Shown here piece by piece: positions 1 through 8,657 of a stretch of DNA of 64,000 bases. Under the pieces are notes generated by a model. That model was not told the origin of the DNA and ran no database searches. It saw only the letters and a program-made list of their open reading frames with translations. The DNA comes from Halobacteriovoraceae bacterium. GTDB taxonomy: Bacteria; Bdellovibrionota; Bacteriovoracia; Bacteriovoracales; Bacteriovoracaceae. Numbering within the stretch: position 1 is the first letter of the stretch; each line of letters begins with the position of its first letter. The DNA is taken from the NCBI GenBank assembly GCA_020635135.1, contig JACKAJ010000015.1, positions 310,001-374,000 of the forward strand. The letters run 5' to 3'. Both the position numbers and the translations under genes were made by a program.

Positions 1-933
1 CGCCTGCTGATGGAAGACTTGGGCGCGGGAGGCACTGTCAGTGAATTGATTTCTTGCCACGGCATAAATTATGGAAATCGTCGCACACTGGACATGCTCA
101 AAATCGATCCAAGAGAAAAAGTCACTGGTATACAACTTTTCGGCGAAGAGCCTGAGGCCATGGCCCGGGCTGCAGAAACCGCCATGGATTACAAACCACA
201 ATTTATCGACATCAACATGGGCTGCCCCGTAAAAAAAGTAGTGACCAAAGGCGGTGGATCGGCCCTTCTCAAAGATCCCAAAAGCCTCGCTCCTTATTTA
301 CGAGAAATTAAAAAAGCCATTCCGATCCCACTGACAATTAAAATACGCATGGGTTGGGATGCCGAGGGTATCAACGCGGATGAAATTGTCAAAGTTGCCA
401 ACGATGAAGGTATCGAATGGGTTGCCATTCACGGGCGAACCAGGGCCCAACAATACACAGGTCTTGCCAATTGGGATTACATTGAAGCTCTTGCAGAAAA
501 TTCTCCACTTCCAATTATCGGTAACGGAGATCTTCATCACCACGAAACAGTCTATGAACGCTTGAACTCCACGAAGTGTGAAGCCTTGATGATTGCCCGT
601 GGAGCTTTAAGAAATCCATTTATTTTTTTAGAATCTCTAGCCCCAAATCAAATTGAATTCACTGGCGAAGATTATTGGGAAATTATTCAAAAACTCTATC
701 AATACACAACAGAAAGTTTTGAAGATGAAAGAACGCAGTTGATTCAAATTAGAAAGCTCATCGTGTGGTTTGCTGCAGGATTCCCCAATACCAGTAAATT
801 TCGTGGTATACTTTTTCAAACAAAGACAATTGAAGAGTCTATGCGCTATTCAGAAGACTATTTCTTAGGTCTTGGAAACTCTCAAAAATCTATTAATTAC
901 AGTGAGCGCTTTATGACCTCTGGTCATGGATAA
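1..933 (+). CDS. dus: tRNA-dihydrouridine synthase (Dus family), 5' end cut by window edge
   Basis: FMN-dependent reduction of uridine to dihydrouridine in the tRNA D-loop. The frame is open from base 1 (R-L-L before the first ATG at 10). In Dus proteins these residues follow the N-terminal APMAG...F segment, so the true start lies outside the window and the ATG at 10 is internal. Visible family motifs are NMGCPVKKV, whose Cys is the catalytic acid, the GGGSALLKDP stretch after it, TIKIRMGW, and HGRTRAQQYTG and NGD of the TIM barrel. The C-terminal helical domain carries RKLIVWFAAGFP. It is most like the DusB group, but paralogue assignment is not certain. The NYN gene follows 14 bases downstream on the same strand and is probably co-transcribed. 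Confidence 0.93.
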   Translation, partial: RLLMEDLGAGGTVSELISCHGINYGNRRTLDMLKIDPREKVTGIQLFGEEPEAMARAAETAMDYKPQFIDINMGCPVKKVVTKGGGSALLKDPKSLAPYLREIKKAIPIPLTIKIRMGWDAEGINADEIVKVANDEGIEWVAIHGRTRAQQYTGLANWDYIEALAENSPLPIIGNGDLHHHETVYERLNSTKCEALMIARGALRNPFIFLESLAPNQIEFTGEDYWEIIQKLYQYTTESFEDERTQLIQIRKLIVWFAAGFPNTSKFRGILFQTKTIEESMRYSEDYFLGLGNSQKSINYSERFMTSGHG

Positions 934-947
934 AAAAGGAAAAAATT

Positions 948-1454
948 ATGGAAGACATTAAAATTGACCAATCGGTAGCCATACTCATTGATGGAAACAA
1001 TATCGAAAGAAGTATTCACGAAGTTTATAATAGCAAATCTGTTATGATTAACTTTGATGCTATTATACCTCGTCTAGTCCAAGAAAGAGGCCTCAATCGT
1101 CTCATCTACTTTCGAGAAGGGAAAAATATATCCAGTAAACTTGCTGAACGCCTCCACCAAAATTTTTATGGTGCCGTTCGCCCTTGTCACAAGTCCGCAG
1201 ACATTCCTCTTTCCATCACGGCCATGCAGCTCGCGAGCAAGATTGATACAATTATTATTCTCTCGGGAGACTCTGATTACGTGGAACTCGTACGCCACTT
1301 AAAAAGTGATGGAGTTCGAGTCGAAATCTGCGCAGTTGAAGAAACTACCGCTCAAATTTTATTGGAGGAATGCGATTACTTTCACCCCATTGTGAAAGAC
1401 GATTGCTTTAATCTTCCTAGCAAACCTTCTAAAAAATCGAAAAGAAAAAACTAG
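948..1454 (+). CDS. NYN-domain (LabA/DUF88-like) putative RNase
   Basis: A 168-residue single-domain PIN-like protein. The conserved acidic residues of NYN domains are visible: LIDGNN (Asp15), KSADIPL (Asp85) and LSGDSDY (Asp108, Asp110), followed by the usual V-E-L-V-R-H-L-K-x-G-x-x-V strand-helix. The family is predicted to bind Mg2+ and cleave RNA; the substrate here is unknown. The tail is Lys/Ser-rich. It starts 14 bases after the dus stop with an AAGGA-type ribosome site, so coupling with a tRNA-modification gene suggests a role in RNA metabolism (inference). Its last four bases overlap the convergent gene on the other strand. Confidence 0.88.
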   Translation: MEDIKIDQSVAILIDGNNIERSIHEVYNSKSVMINFDAIIPRLVQERGLNRLIYFREGKNISSKLAERLHQNFYGAVRPCHKSADIPLSITAMQLASKIDTIIILSGDSDYVELVRHLKSDGVRVEICAVEETTAQILLEECDYFHPIVKDDCFNLPSKPSKKSKRKN

Positions 1455-3490
1455 GGTCTTTCTACTATCGTATCGATAGGATCATTAAAAACATCGATTC
1501 CCTCATGAAGTGTGGAGTATTTTTTGATGAGGTATCGATGGAGATCATCATTATCTTCTATTCCAAAATCTTCTAAGAGCCTCTTCACTTTTTTCGTTTT
1601 AAGAAATTCAGTTATAAAATTTTGCATCACCCGTGACTCAGATCCATCCCATCCGTCGCTTCCCAAAATAAGATCATTGCTGACCCACTGGTTCTCTAAT
1701 TTTCCCGTTTTTTGTATCAGTGCGCTCATAATCAAATCAAATGCCCATTCACTGTGAAGATTTTCACCTGTGAGAGAGCGCATTTGAGATGTATAGTTTT
1801 TCATTTCTTTAATTAAATATGTATTTCCCTTTTTCAAAACGATATCAGCTTTTCTTTTCATCTCAATCTTGTATTGTTGACTATCAATTTTAAGGAAATC
1901 TCCTGTATTCAAATTCCCAAAAGTTTGCTCAATTCTTCGCCATTTTGTTCTCCACCAACTTTTCTCAATCAAAACGATCTCTTCTCTTCCTCTATTTTTG
2001 ATAGTCATTGCAAAAATATTCTTTTTTGAACTACTTATTGGTTTTAAAATATAAAGAGGAACTTCAAAACCAATCAATTGAGTACTCCAAGATCCTCTCA
2101 ACAAATTAGTGACGTACTGATAAGTGAAGTAAGCTCCTCGAAACTTGGTATTACTTCTTCGACTTTTAGCTCCCAATTCGGCAAAAAGTTGTTCGATTCC
2201 GATAACCTCATGATGATCGTCAAAAAACTTCATCATTTTTTCATATTCTTTAATGACTTCTTTGAATTTTTTATTTTTCAAAGTCGTTTGTTCGTAAAGG
2301 TTTTCAATCATCCGGATGGGTATTTGAAGTCCATCATCTTTATTTTCTTCACGCATTTTAAAAAAGATTTGATTAAAATCGCGATTCCAATTAATTCGGT
2401 TCAAAGCCTCTAGTGGATTAAATCCTTGGACTTCATCATAACTTTTACTTATTGCTTCCAGTTGATTGAGAACACTATTAATATCACGTGGGTTGATTTC
2501 AGTCATGGCCATGTCGATATATGAAGTCGGGAACTTATCTTTAAGATAAATCAAGTCGTTTAAAGCTTCATCAAAACTTGCTCCTTTAACATGAAGGAGA
2601 TTAAAAGCCACTTCAGGACTCAACACTGGAATATCTTTTATTTGGATGTTTGATCTCTTTTCCATCAAAAGTTTTTCAAAAGCTTTTTCTAAGGCAATAT
2701 GAGCCGCTGACTTTTTTCTAAGAGCAGTTATTTTCATAATCACTTTAAAACTTAAAAAATCCCAGGCACTATCAAGAAAAGTATTTAGTTGGTATTTTAA
2801 TTTTCCCAATTTATAAGCTAACCAGTGAAGACGCCTAAGCTCTAAACTGACAACAACTTCAAGTTCTCGAAGTGAAATTTGGCCATCTGTTTTTTTCCCA
2901 AGTTCATAGAGAATATTCACACTAGGGTAATGAGAGCTAAGATTATCTTTGATTGCGAGGATAAAACTTAAAGTTTGATCTACATTTTTTTTTGAAAAAC
3001 TTTTATCCATTAAGCGATTAAAACCAATCCAATTCGTTTCATTTTCTCCCATGTAACGAAAGAGTTTAATGAGAGAATCGCGTGGACTTAAACGGCTTGG
3101 ATTACGGGACAAAAAACTCCAACTGCGAGACCAAAACGAAGTTTTTTCTCCTCCGACCAAGCGTTCGAGAATGTAAGTCGCTTTTTTATAATCCAGGAAG
3201 CGATAAAGATTATTTAAAATATCAGCATTTCCAGCTCCCAGCTTATTCATTAAGGCTAATGAAAAGCGATAATCACCATTTTGCTTCAAAACATTGAGGG
3301 TATGAGGATTGAGATAGTCGGGAACATGTTCTAATTCTAAAATTTCTTTATTTTGAGAAGCTTCTTCAAAATACTCACTGGTTTTATACTCAAATTGAAA
3401 AAATTTTTCGCATAAAGATTTCGCCAGATCATTACTCCAGCATTGAAGCGAAAATAAAAAAGGAAGGACATAAATATAACGAAAGTTCAT
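1451..3490 (-). CDS. large exported protein with a PD-(D/E)xK-like motif near the C terminus
   Basis: A 679-residue protein with a signal peptide (hydrophobic core about 4-18, ending near SND). I recognise no family over the helical N-terminal 450 residues. Near residues 549-565 the pattern K-A-D-I-V-L, then Y-L-I-K-E-M-K-N, places Asp549, Glu562 and Lys564 as a D-x12-E-x-K signature on two adjacent strands, as in the restriction-endonuclease-like fold. A secreted nuclease is therefore possible but unproven: the match is short and no upstream acidic helix was assigned. It stands alone on the minus strand, 49 bases after the 3540 gene. Confidence 0.75.
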   Translation of the reverse strand: MNFRYIYVLPFLFSLQCWSNDLAKSLCEKFFQFEYKTSEYFEEASQNKEILELEHVPDYLNPHTLNVLKQNGDYRFSLALMNKLGAGNADILNNLYRFLDYKKATYILERLVGGEKTSFWSRSWSFLSRNPSRLSPRDSLIKLFRYMGENETNWIGFNRLMDKSFSKKNVDQTLSFILAIKDNLSSHYPSVNILYELGKKTDGQISLRELEVVVSLELRRLHWLAYKLGKLKYQLNTFLDSAWDFLSFKVIMKITALRKKSAAHIALEKAFEKLLMEKRSNIQIKDIPVLSPEVAFNLLHVKGASFDEALNDLIYLKDKFPTSYIDMAMTEINPRDINSVLNQLEAISKSYDEVQGFNPLEALNRINWNRDFNQIFFKMREENKDDGLQIPIRMIENLYEQTTLKNKKFKEVIKEYEKMMKFFDDHHEVIGIEQLFAELGAKSRRSNTKFRGAYFTYQYVTNLLRGSWSTQLIGFEVPLYILKPISSSKKNIFAMTIKNRGREEIVLIEKSWWRTKWRRIEQTFGNLNTGDFLKIDSQQYKIEMKRKADIVLKKGNTYLIKEMKNYTSQMRSLTGENLHSEWAFDLIMSALIQKTGKLENQWVSNDLILGSDGWDGSESRVMQNFITEFLKTKKVKRLLEDFGIEDNDDLHRYLIKKYSTLHEGIDVFNDPIDTIVERP

Positions 3491-3539
3491 CGCTTAACTT
3501 ATCGATATCTCTAAAAAATTAATTTTTGAGTATTTAACT

Positions 3540-4346
3540 TTAGGAAAGTTCTTCTCGCATCGAAATGGCCCTCTGGTAGGCTGCTTGAATAGCTGCTTCC
3601 ATCACAGACTGGAAATTTTGAGATTCTAGTGACTTAAGGGCCTCGAAAGTCACACCACCCCTTGAAGTTACGCTGTTTTGAAGTTCTTGAATACTTGTCT
3701 TATTTTCTACGAGACTCATGGAACCTTTAAACATTTCGACCACTATCTTTTCAGATTCCACCCCATCAAAACCAGCATTTTCAATGATACTGGCCAGGAC
3801 TTTGATAAATTCAAAAACCAAAGCGGGCCCCGAAGCACTCACACCCATAATTTGATCAAGTTGTTCATCATTTTTCATTGGATAAAGGCTAGAGACACTG
3901 CCCATTATTTTTTCAAAATCATTTTGGTTCTCTCTCGAAACTTTCGCATTTTTAATAAACAAACTAACACCTAAATTTTTAAGCGATGGTGTATTCGGCA
4001 TAATCCGGATGATTCCATTTTCTGGAAAATCCCTCTCCAAGCTCTGCATAGGAATTCCTGCCAGCAGCGACCAAACTGTGGCCCCAGGTGAAATGACATC
4101 TTTGTACTGAATGACGGCATTTCGGTAGTTTTGTGGTTTAAAACCAAAGACATAAACATCCATTTCTTGAAGCTCAGATATTTCAGAGACAAAAATTCCC
4201 CCAACTTCTTCAGCAAGTCTCTTTGCCTTGGTGCCAGAAGGAGTATAACAATAAAATTGGTAAGAAGAATTTTTATTTTGTGAGTGAAATCCGAGGATGA
4301 TTGCGGAAACTAAGTTTCCGCAACCAAGTAAAGCTATTTTTTTCAT
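3540..4346 (-). CDS. proC: pyrroline-5-carboxylate reductase
   Basis: Last step of proline synthesis, NAD(P)H reduction of pyrroline-5-carboxylate. The 268 residues match the family length. An N-terminal Rossmann motif (ALLGCGNLVSAII) is followed by RIMPNTPSLKNLGVS and the signature block GVSASGPALVFEFI ... VTSRGGVTFEAL. Third gene of gpmA-sod-proC; only eight bases separate it from the SOD stop. The proline gene in a glycolysis/oxidative-stress operon has no obvious functional logic. Confidence 0.95.
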   Translation of the reverse strand: MKKIALLGCGNLVSAIILGFHSQNKNSSYQFYCYTPSGTKAKRLAEEVGGIFVSEISELQEMDVYVFGFKPQNYRNAVIQYKDVISPGATVWSLLAGIPMQSLERDFPENGIIRIMPNTPSLKNLGVSLFIKNAKVSRENQNDFEKIMGSVSSLYPMKNDEQLDQIMGVSASGPALVFEFIKVLASIIENAGFDGVESEKIVVEMFKGSMSLVENKTSIQELQNSVTSRGGVTFEALKSLESQNFQSVMEAAIQAAYQRAISMREELS

Positions 4347-4354
4347 AGAACCAT

Positions 4355-4963
4355 TTACTTATTTTTTTCAAATTGCTCGTTAACCCATTTCCAGTTAACA
4401 ACATTCCAAAAAGCATTGATAAAATCGGGACGACGATTTTGATACTTGAGATAATAAGCATGTTCCCAAACATCGAGACCAAGAATAGGTGTTCCTTTCG
4501 TCGACTCAACATCCATCAAGTTATTGTCTTGATTAGCCGTTGAAGTTATTGCCAAGTCACCATTATTTGTCACAATTAACCAGGCCCAACCTGACCCAAA
4601 GCGAGTTGCAGCAGCGTTTGAGAACTCTTCTTTAAATTTATCAAAGCTTCCCCATTTGGCCTTAATAGCATCGGCAACAGCGCCTGTTGGATTCCCTCCT
4701 CCATTTGGGCTCATGGAATTCCAAAAAATATTGTGATTATAAAAACCACCACCAGTATTTCTTACCCCTGCCGGTTGTTTAGAAATGCTAGCGAAGATAT
4801 CTTCAATACTTTTGTTTTCTAGATCTGTTCCCTTGATCGCATCCATAAACTTGTTGAAGTATCCTTGATGGTGCTTGGAATAGTGAAGCTCCATTGTTTG
4901 AGCATCCATGTGAGGCTCAAGAGCGTCGTAAGCATAAGGCAATTCTGGAAATTTAAAACTCAT
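4355..4963 (-). CDS. sodA: superoxide dismutase, Fe/Mn family, Mn-type signature
   Basis: Converts superoxide to O2 and H2O2 in the cytoplasm; no signal peptide in 202 residues. Metal ligands are His27, His77 (GGFYNHNIFW), Asp164 and His168 (GLDVWEHAYY). The outer-sphere Gln sits in ANQDNNLMD (Gln145), and Gly72-Gly73 precede the second ligand as in Mn enzymes; Fe enzymes usually place a Gln in the GGxxNH region instead. Mn or cambialistic use is therefore likelier than Fe, but metal choice cannot be fixed from sequence. Second gene of the gpmA operon, 21 bases downstream of gpmA. Confidence 0.95.
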   Translation of the reverse strand: MSFKFPELPYAYDALEPHMDAQTMELHYSKHHQGYFNKFMDAIKGTDLENKSIEDIFASISKQPAGVRNTGGGFYNHNIFWNSMSPNGGGNPTGAVADAIKAKWGSFDKFKEEFSNAAATRFGSGWAWLIVTNNGDLAITSTANQDNNLMDVESTKGTPILGLDVWEHAYYLKYQNRRPDFINAFWNVVNWKWVNEQFEKNK

Positions 4964-4984
4964 GGTTTTCTCCTTTGTAAAAAG

Positions 4985-5656
4985 TTATTCAATATAATCC
5001 CTGCTGATAAAATTCATGTTTTCATCAAAAGTTATTTTTATGGGTTTCCCTGTGGGAATCTCCAATTTTACAATCTCATCGTCGCTGATACCTTCCACCA
5101 GTTTAATTAAGGCGCGCAAACTGTTTCCATGCGCTGAAATAATAATTTTTTCGCCTGATTTAACTTTGGGCTTAATAACATTTTCCCAATAGGGCTGTAC
5201 GCGAAAAACAGTGTCTTCTAAGCTTTCACCTTGGGGATAGCTTTCTAATCCGTCGTAACCTTCTGGAACAGGCTGTTCTGCAGACTTAGGAGGCTTGGTA
5301 TTATAACTTCTTCTCCAGATGTGAACTTGTTCATCACCATATTCATCACGCATTTGCTGTTTGTTTTTTCCTTGAAGATCACCATAATGTCTTTCATTTA
5401 AACGCCAATCCCGAATTACAGGAAGATTATTTTGTCCTATTTGTTCAAGAACAATTCGCAAAGTTTCATTGGCCCGTTTGAGGACAGAAGTGAAGGCCAT
5501 GGTAAAATGATAGTTGTGAGTTTTAAGAATTTTTCCAGCTTGAATGGCTTCTTCGATACCTTGTTCTGACAACTCAACATCCACCCAACCCGTGAATTGG
5601 TTGATCTTGTTCCACTCACTCTGCCCATGACGTATGACAACAATTTCTTTGTTCAT
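4985..5656 (-). CDS. gpmA: 2,3-bisphosphoglycerate-dependent phosphoglycerate mutase
   Basis: Interconverts 3- and 2-phosphoglycerate in glycolysis. VVIRHGQSEWN carries the phosphohistidine His10. RLNERHYGDLQG holds the catalytic Glu, and IISAHGNSLRALI the second His. At 223 residues it is somewhat shorter than the 250-residue E. coli enzyme but contains all core motifs. A GGAG sits about 11 bases upstream of the ATG. It is the promoter-proximal gene of a minus-strand operon with sod and proC. Confidence 0.95.
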   Translation of the reverse strand: MNKEIVVIRHGQSEWNKINQFTGWVDVELSEQGIEEAIQAGKILKTHNYHFTMAFTSVLKRANETLRIVLEQIGQNNLPVIRDWRLNERHYGDLQGKNKQQMRDEYGDEQVHIWRRSYNTKPPKSAEQPVPEGYDGLESYPQGESLEDTVFRVQPYWENVIKPKVKSGEKIIISAHGNSLRALIKLVEGISDDEIVKLEIPTGKPIKITFDENMNFISRDYIE

Positions 5657-5819
5657 TCTTTTTATACTCCGATGATATAAATTAGCTCAAAATGCTTTTA
5701 ATGACAAAAGACTGATTGCCTTTAAACTCATTTAAAGCTTATTAAATCGTCTTTGATGATTGTTTTTAGCTATGGCGTGATCAGCAAGAACACTTATCTG
5801 TTTTTTGTTTAACTTTGAT
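5657..5819. other. upstream region of gpmA with a short inverted repeat
   Basis: Non-coding. On the minus strand this must hold the gpmA promoter; a TTGTCA lies about 50 bases above the start codon but no convincing -10 pairs with it. A 7-bp inverted repeat (CTTTAAA/TTTAAAG, 4-base loop) occupies 5720-5737. Nothing else was identified. Confidence 0.4.
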
Positions 5820-5826
5820 TCAAATT

Positions 5827-5980
5827 GACGACGAAGATCGACGTTTTGGATTTTCCCTGAGTTCGGAGAAACAAGAGATTCTAGGAGTCAAGAGTGAAAA
5901 GACGAGGCATACGCTTTGGTATGTCGCAGTCTTTGAGTCTCGAAGACGACGACGAAGATCGATGTTTCTCCCAACTCAGG
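5827..5980. repeat. composite direct/inverted repeat element between gpmA and the phosphatase gene
   Basis: Two direct copies of a 20-base unit, 5827-5846 and 5948-5967, match at 19 of 20 positions (both begin GACGACGAAGATCGA). Overlapping them, 5856-5872 (CCTGAGTTCGGAGAAAC) and 5964-5980 are inverted repeats matching at 16 of 17. The right arm ends one base before the stop codon of the 5981 gene. Between the arms are further short pairings (CATAC/GTATG around 5910). The plus strand is open without an ATG from about 5774 to 5988. The layout looks like a small non-autonomous intergenic element or a structured RNA, not a gene. Confidence 0.6.
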
Positions 5981-7012
5981 CTATTTAATTCCGACCCAGC
6001 CCTCAGGTCCAAGGCGGATCGTGTGAGTGCGAACTCTCCTACCCGTGTAAGAAGACATGATATTGTATTTAACTTTTATGGGTCCACCTTCATTCCAGTC
6101 AATATCAACCAAACCGTAATTAGGGCGCAAGCGCAACTTCAAAGCGAGAGCAGGCTGTTCAATAAATATCCAATACGGAAAAGCTGGGTGAGTTAAGCTT
6201 GAAGACATAAATTCGGGATAGCGCTGTCCATTTTCAATTTTTTCCAAATAAACGGCATAATGCTTATCACCTGTTAAAAAGATCACTCCTGGAGGATTGT
6301 ATTTAGCGATTAAATCAAAAAGTCTTTTTCGGGACTCGGGGTAATCAGTCCATTCTTCTCCGATTTTTCGATGCTCTTCATTGAGCATGACGGTAATGCT
6401 GGAAACAATAAAGTGAAGTTGCGCATCACTATTGGCCAATTCATTTTCTAACCAATCCCACTGTTTTTTTCCAAGCAGATCGGGCTTACCATCGACGATG
6501 GTATCTTTAAAATAGCGAGCGTCCAGCAGAATAAATTTTACTTTTTTTGGAGCAACACCAAAAGTATAACTCGTATAAATTCCTTCCTGTTGTCTTCTTG
6601 GACTTGTTAAAGGTTCTCTTACGTGATTGAGAAAAAGTTCTTGTCTTTTATCTTTATCTTTAGTTGATGACCCAGAGTTATTGAGACCAAAATCGTGATC
6701 GTCCCAAACTCCCATGATAGGAGTATGCTTAATAAATTCTTGAAAATCTTTTCTAGAATTTTGAACTTCATATTCTTTAATCAAATCTTTAATTTCAACA
6801 GCATTAGCGTAGATATTGTCTCCGGCCATCAAAAAAAACTGTGGCTCATTGTCCGTCATATGTTTCCAATAGGGTTGTGGAAAGTCTTGTTTATTACACG
6901 AACCAAACGTAAAACGCTCGAGCGTGCCTATGGATTGAAGTTTATCACTATTAGAATTAGCAAGAACATTGCCTGCTAAACTCAAGACAACAAGAATTAA
7001 AAATTTTTTCAT
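5981..7012 (-). CDS. PhoD-like metallophosphatase (alkaline phosphatase D family), exported
   Basis: A 343-residue protein with an N-terminal signal peptide (hydrophobic 4-17, cleavage near VLANS). PhoD-family metal-site motifs are in order: FGSCN, MAGDNIYA, GVWDDHDFG, LLDARYF, FLTGDKHYA and SLTHP. PhoD enzymes are Ca/Fe phosphodiesterases that hydrolyse phosphate esters or teichoic-acid-like polymers outside the cell; the substrate here is unknown. The protein is shorter than B. subtilis PhoD and lacks its N-terminal Ig-like domain, resembling the compact bacterial subgroup. Probably a single transcription unit. Confidence 0.9.
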   Translation of the reverse strand: MKKFLILVVLSLAGNVLANSNSDKLQSIGTLERFTFGSCNKQDFPQPYWKHMTDNEPQFFLMAGDNIYANAVEIKDLIKEYEVQNSRKDFQEFIKHTPIMGVWDDHDFGLNNSGSSTKDKDKRQELFLNHVREPLTSPRRQQEGIYTSYTFGVAPKKVKFILLDARYFKDTIVDGKPDLLGKKQWDWLENELANSDAQLHFIVSSITVMLNEEHRKIGEEWTDYPESRKRLFDLIAKYNPPGVIFLTGDKHYAVYLEKIENGQRYPEFMSSSLTHPAFPYWIFIEQPALALKLRLRPNYGLVDIDWNEGGPIKVKYNIMSSYTGRRVRTHTIRLGPEGWVGIK

Positions 7013-7061
7013 GGAAATAATTTAATGAAACTAATTTGAAGAGTTCAAGCTGCAGTGAAAT

Positions 7062-7095
7062 AAAAAAAAGGCTTTCCTCGCAAACGAGGAAAGCC
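7062..7095 (-). terminator. rho-independent terminator of the 8.3-7.1 kb unit
   Basis: A perfect 11-bp stem (7070-7080 with 7085-7095) with a CAAA loop. On the minus strand it is followed by eight T (A at 7062-7069 on the plus strand). It lies 22 bases beyond the stop of the 7117 gene and separates it from the phosphatase gene downstream. Confidence 0.93.
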
Positions 7096-7116
7096 ACTAT
7101 AAAGATTAATTATTGT

Positions 7117-8121
7117 CTAGAGTGAACTCATCGCACCCGGCATATCTTGAACAGTACTATTGATACTCATGTCGCCACTGGCGTTGATGAGTAATGTTCC
7201 CGGTGAACCAATGGCGAGACCTGAACAAGCTCCATCAACAGCTGATGGGCTTGAGTGACTGGTGTAATCAATACACATCACATCCCCGCCTCCACTAGAA
7301 AGGAGAATGTCGTCAGTATTGGTGTGTGCTGTATCAGCGTCTGCGTATGTTCCACCATCTTCATAAGCAAGAAAGACAGTGGCTTGTTTTGTCGAATAGT
7401 TCCCACGAATTCCTGCACGAAATCCCGACTTCGTACTTCCACCGTCAGTTTCAGCGCGAGTCACCCACAAATCATACGTACTGGAAGAATCAGTTTGAAA
7501 TTTCGCCTGAAAAAATTCTTCTTCAACACCAGCTGCATCATACTTCATCGCAATTTCAAGCTTAGTTGAAGCGGAATCTTCAGTGTCCCAAAACATTTCA
7601 ATATGGCGAGCATTGGCGAGAGAACTTCCCGAGATATCCTCAGGAGAAGCAAAACGCAACCATCCAACTTCAGATGAACAGCTAAACTCAATATCCATAA
7701 AGTGAACCCCATCGAGATCCACAGATACTCTTTTATCAAAATCACCACCGCCTCCAGTGTAGCCAGAAGGGATTCCCTCCGAAGGTGCTTCAAAAGTCAT
7801 GGTGAAAGTTCCCCCTTCGTCAGTCATTTGACAACTTCCCGAAGCGGGTACTCCTGAGCATGTCGTGTAACCACAAGAAGCTAATCCCCCTCCTAAAGCA
7901 GTCGGACCAGTTATTTCTCGTATCATACCAACAAGACCTGTGGGGTTTCCTGATTCATCTTCAGGTCCTCCATTGCCTCCAGCGTATTCTGCATCTTCAG
8001 TTCCATTTATAAGTTGATAAAGAAAAAGTGGCATAACCTCTTGGTTAGCTGCTTCTATTGTGGCTTGTGAAAAAGCCGAAAATGATATCGTCCAAATGAT
8101 CATTGCTAATAGTGTTTTCAT
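7117..8121 (-). CDS. exported protein of unknown function
   Basis: 334 residues with a signal peptide (hydrophobic 4-17, FSAFSQ cleavage region). The mature part is Gly/Ser/Asp-rich, with cysteines in CGYTTCSG, CQMTD, CSSEV, CIDYTS and CSGLA that could form disulfides. No enzyme motif was recognised; the composition suggests a beta-rich extracellular or periplasmic protein. An AGGGAG ribosome site precedes the ATG. It follows a small lipoprotein gene 47 bases upstream on the same strand and ends in a strong terminator, so the two form a discrete operon. Confidence 0.8.
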   Translation of the reverse strand: MKTLLAMIIWTISFSAFSQATIEAANQEVMPLFLYQLINGTEDAEYAGGNGGPEDESGNPTGLVGMIREITGPTALGGGLASCGYTTCSGVPASGSCQMTDEGGTFTMTFEAPSEGIPSGYTGGGGDFDKRVSVDLDGVHFMDIEFSCSSEVGWLRFASPEDISGSSLANARHIEMFWDTEDSASTKLEIAMKYDAAGVEEEFFQAKFQTDSSSTYDLWVTRAETDGGSTKSGFRAGIRGNYSTKQATVFLAYEDGGTYADADTAHTNTDDILLSSGGGDVMCIDYTSHSSPSAVDGACSGLAIGSPGTLLINASGDMSINSTVQDMPGAMSSL

Positions 8122-8168
8122 ATTTAACTCCCTTTTTTATTTTGCATATTTTAACTAACGTACAAATT

Positions 8169-8333
8169 TTACATACATTCACTATCTCCACACTGCACGC
8201 TCGGAGATGGGAGTGCGCTCGAGGTTGATGAAGTTGTGGCGTTACTATTATTATTGTCATCATCTGATCCACAAGAACTAAAGAACCCAATAAATAAAAG
8301 TAAGCAAAAAAGTAATCTTAGTTTTTTAAACAT
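8169..8333 (-). CDS. small lipoprotein, 54 residues
   Basis: Begins MFKKLRLLF and has a lipobox FFSSC with Cys21 after a hydrophobic stretch, then a charged/polar Gly-Ser-Asp-Asp-Asp-Asn tail typical of lipoproteins exported past the inner membrane. TGGAGGG lies just upstream of the ATG at 8333, and TAA is at 8169-8171. Two further Cys occur near the C terminus (CGDSEC). Too short for any fold; probably a partner of the exported protein 47 bases downstream. Confidence 0.72.
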   Translation of the reverse strand: MFKKLRLLFCLLLFIGFFSSCGSDDDNNNSNATTSSTSSALPSPSVQCGDSECM

Positions 8334-8657
8334 ATGACCCTCCAGTTAAAAAATTCTTGATTGCAAAATAGCTTAAGGGTTTCTTCGGTTCATTGAGGTC
8401 AATTCCTGAGTGAAAAATTCAATTATTGTGAAATTTCGGGAGCCTGCCCACGCAAACTTTGATTTTCATCGTGAGTTTTGGGGTCTTTGGTTCGCTTGAT
8501 TTATTAAAATTTTGCAAAAAATTATTGGCAAAAATGGCTCAACCCTCTCGCGAGCAACTCTTGTAAAATCTCCTTATTTCAAATAGTTAGATGTGGCTCA
8601 AGAGTTTTCCCCAATATCCGATTAAAATATTCAAATACCTTCTGCTGTTGGAAGCTA
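8334..8657. other. divergent intergenic region, possible repeat remnant
   Basis: 324 bases between two divergent units, so it should carry promoters for both. The stretch 8435-8500 is visibly richer in G and C than its surroundings and can be read as a 23-codon GTG-started frame ending at a TGA. No ribosome site was seen, so I do not call it a gene. No strong paired -35/-10 was found. Confidence 0.4.

Noticed and set aside
5894..6196. 100-codon plus-strand frame across the repeat element and the PhoD-like gene
   Set aside because: It lies mostly antisense to the clearly supported phosphatase and its start is inside the repeat; no ribosome site.
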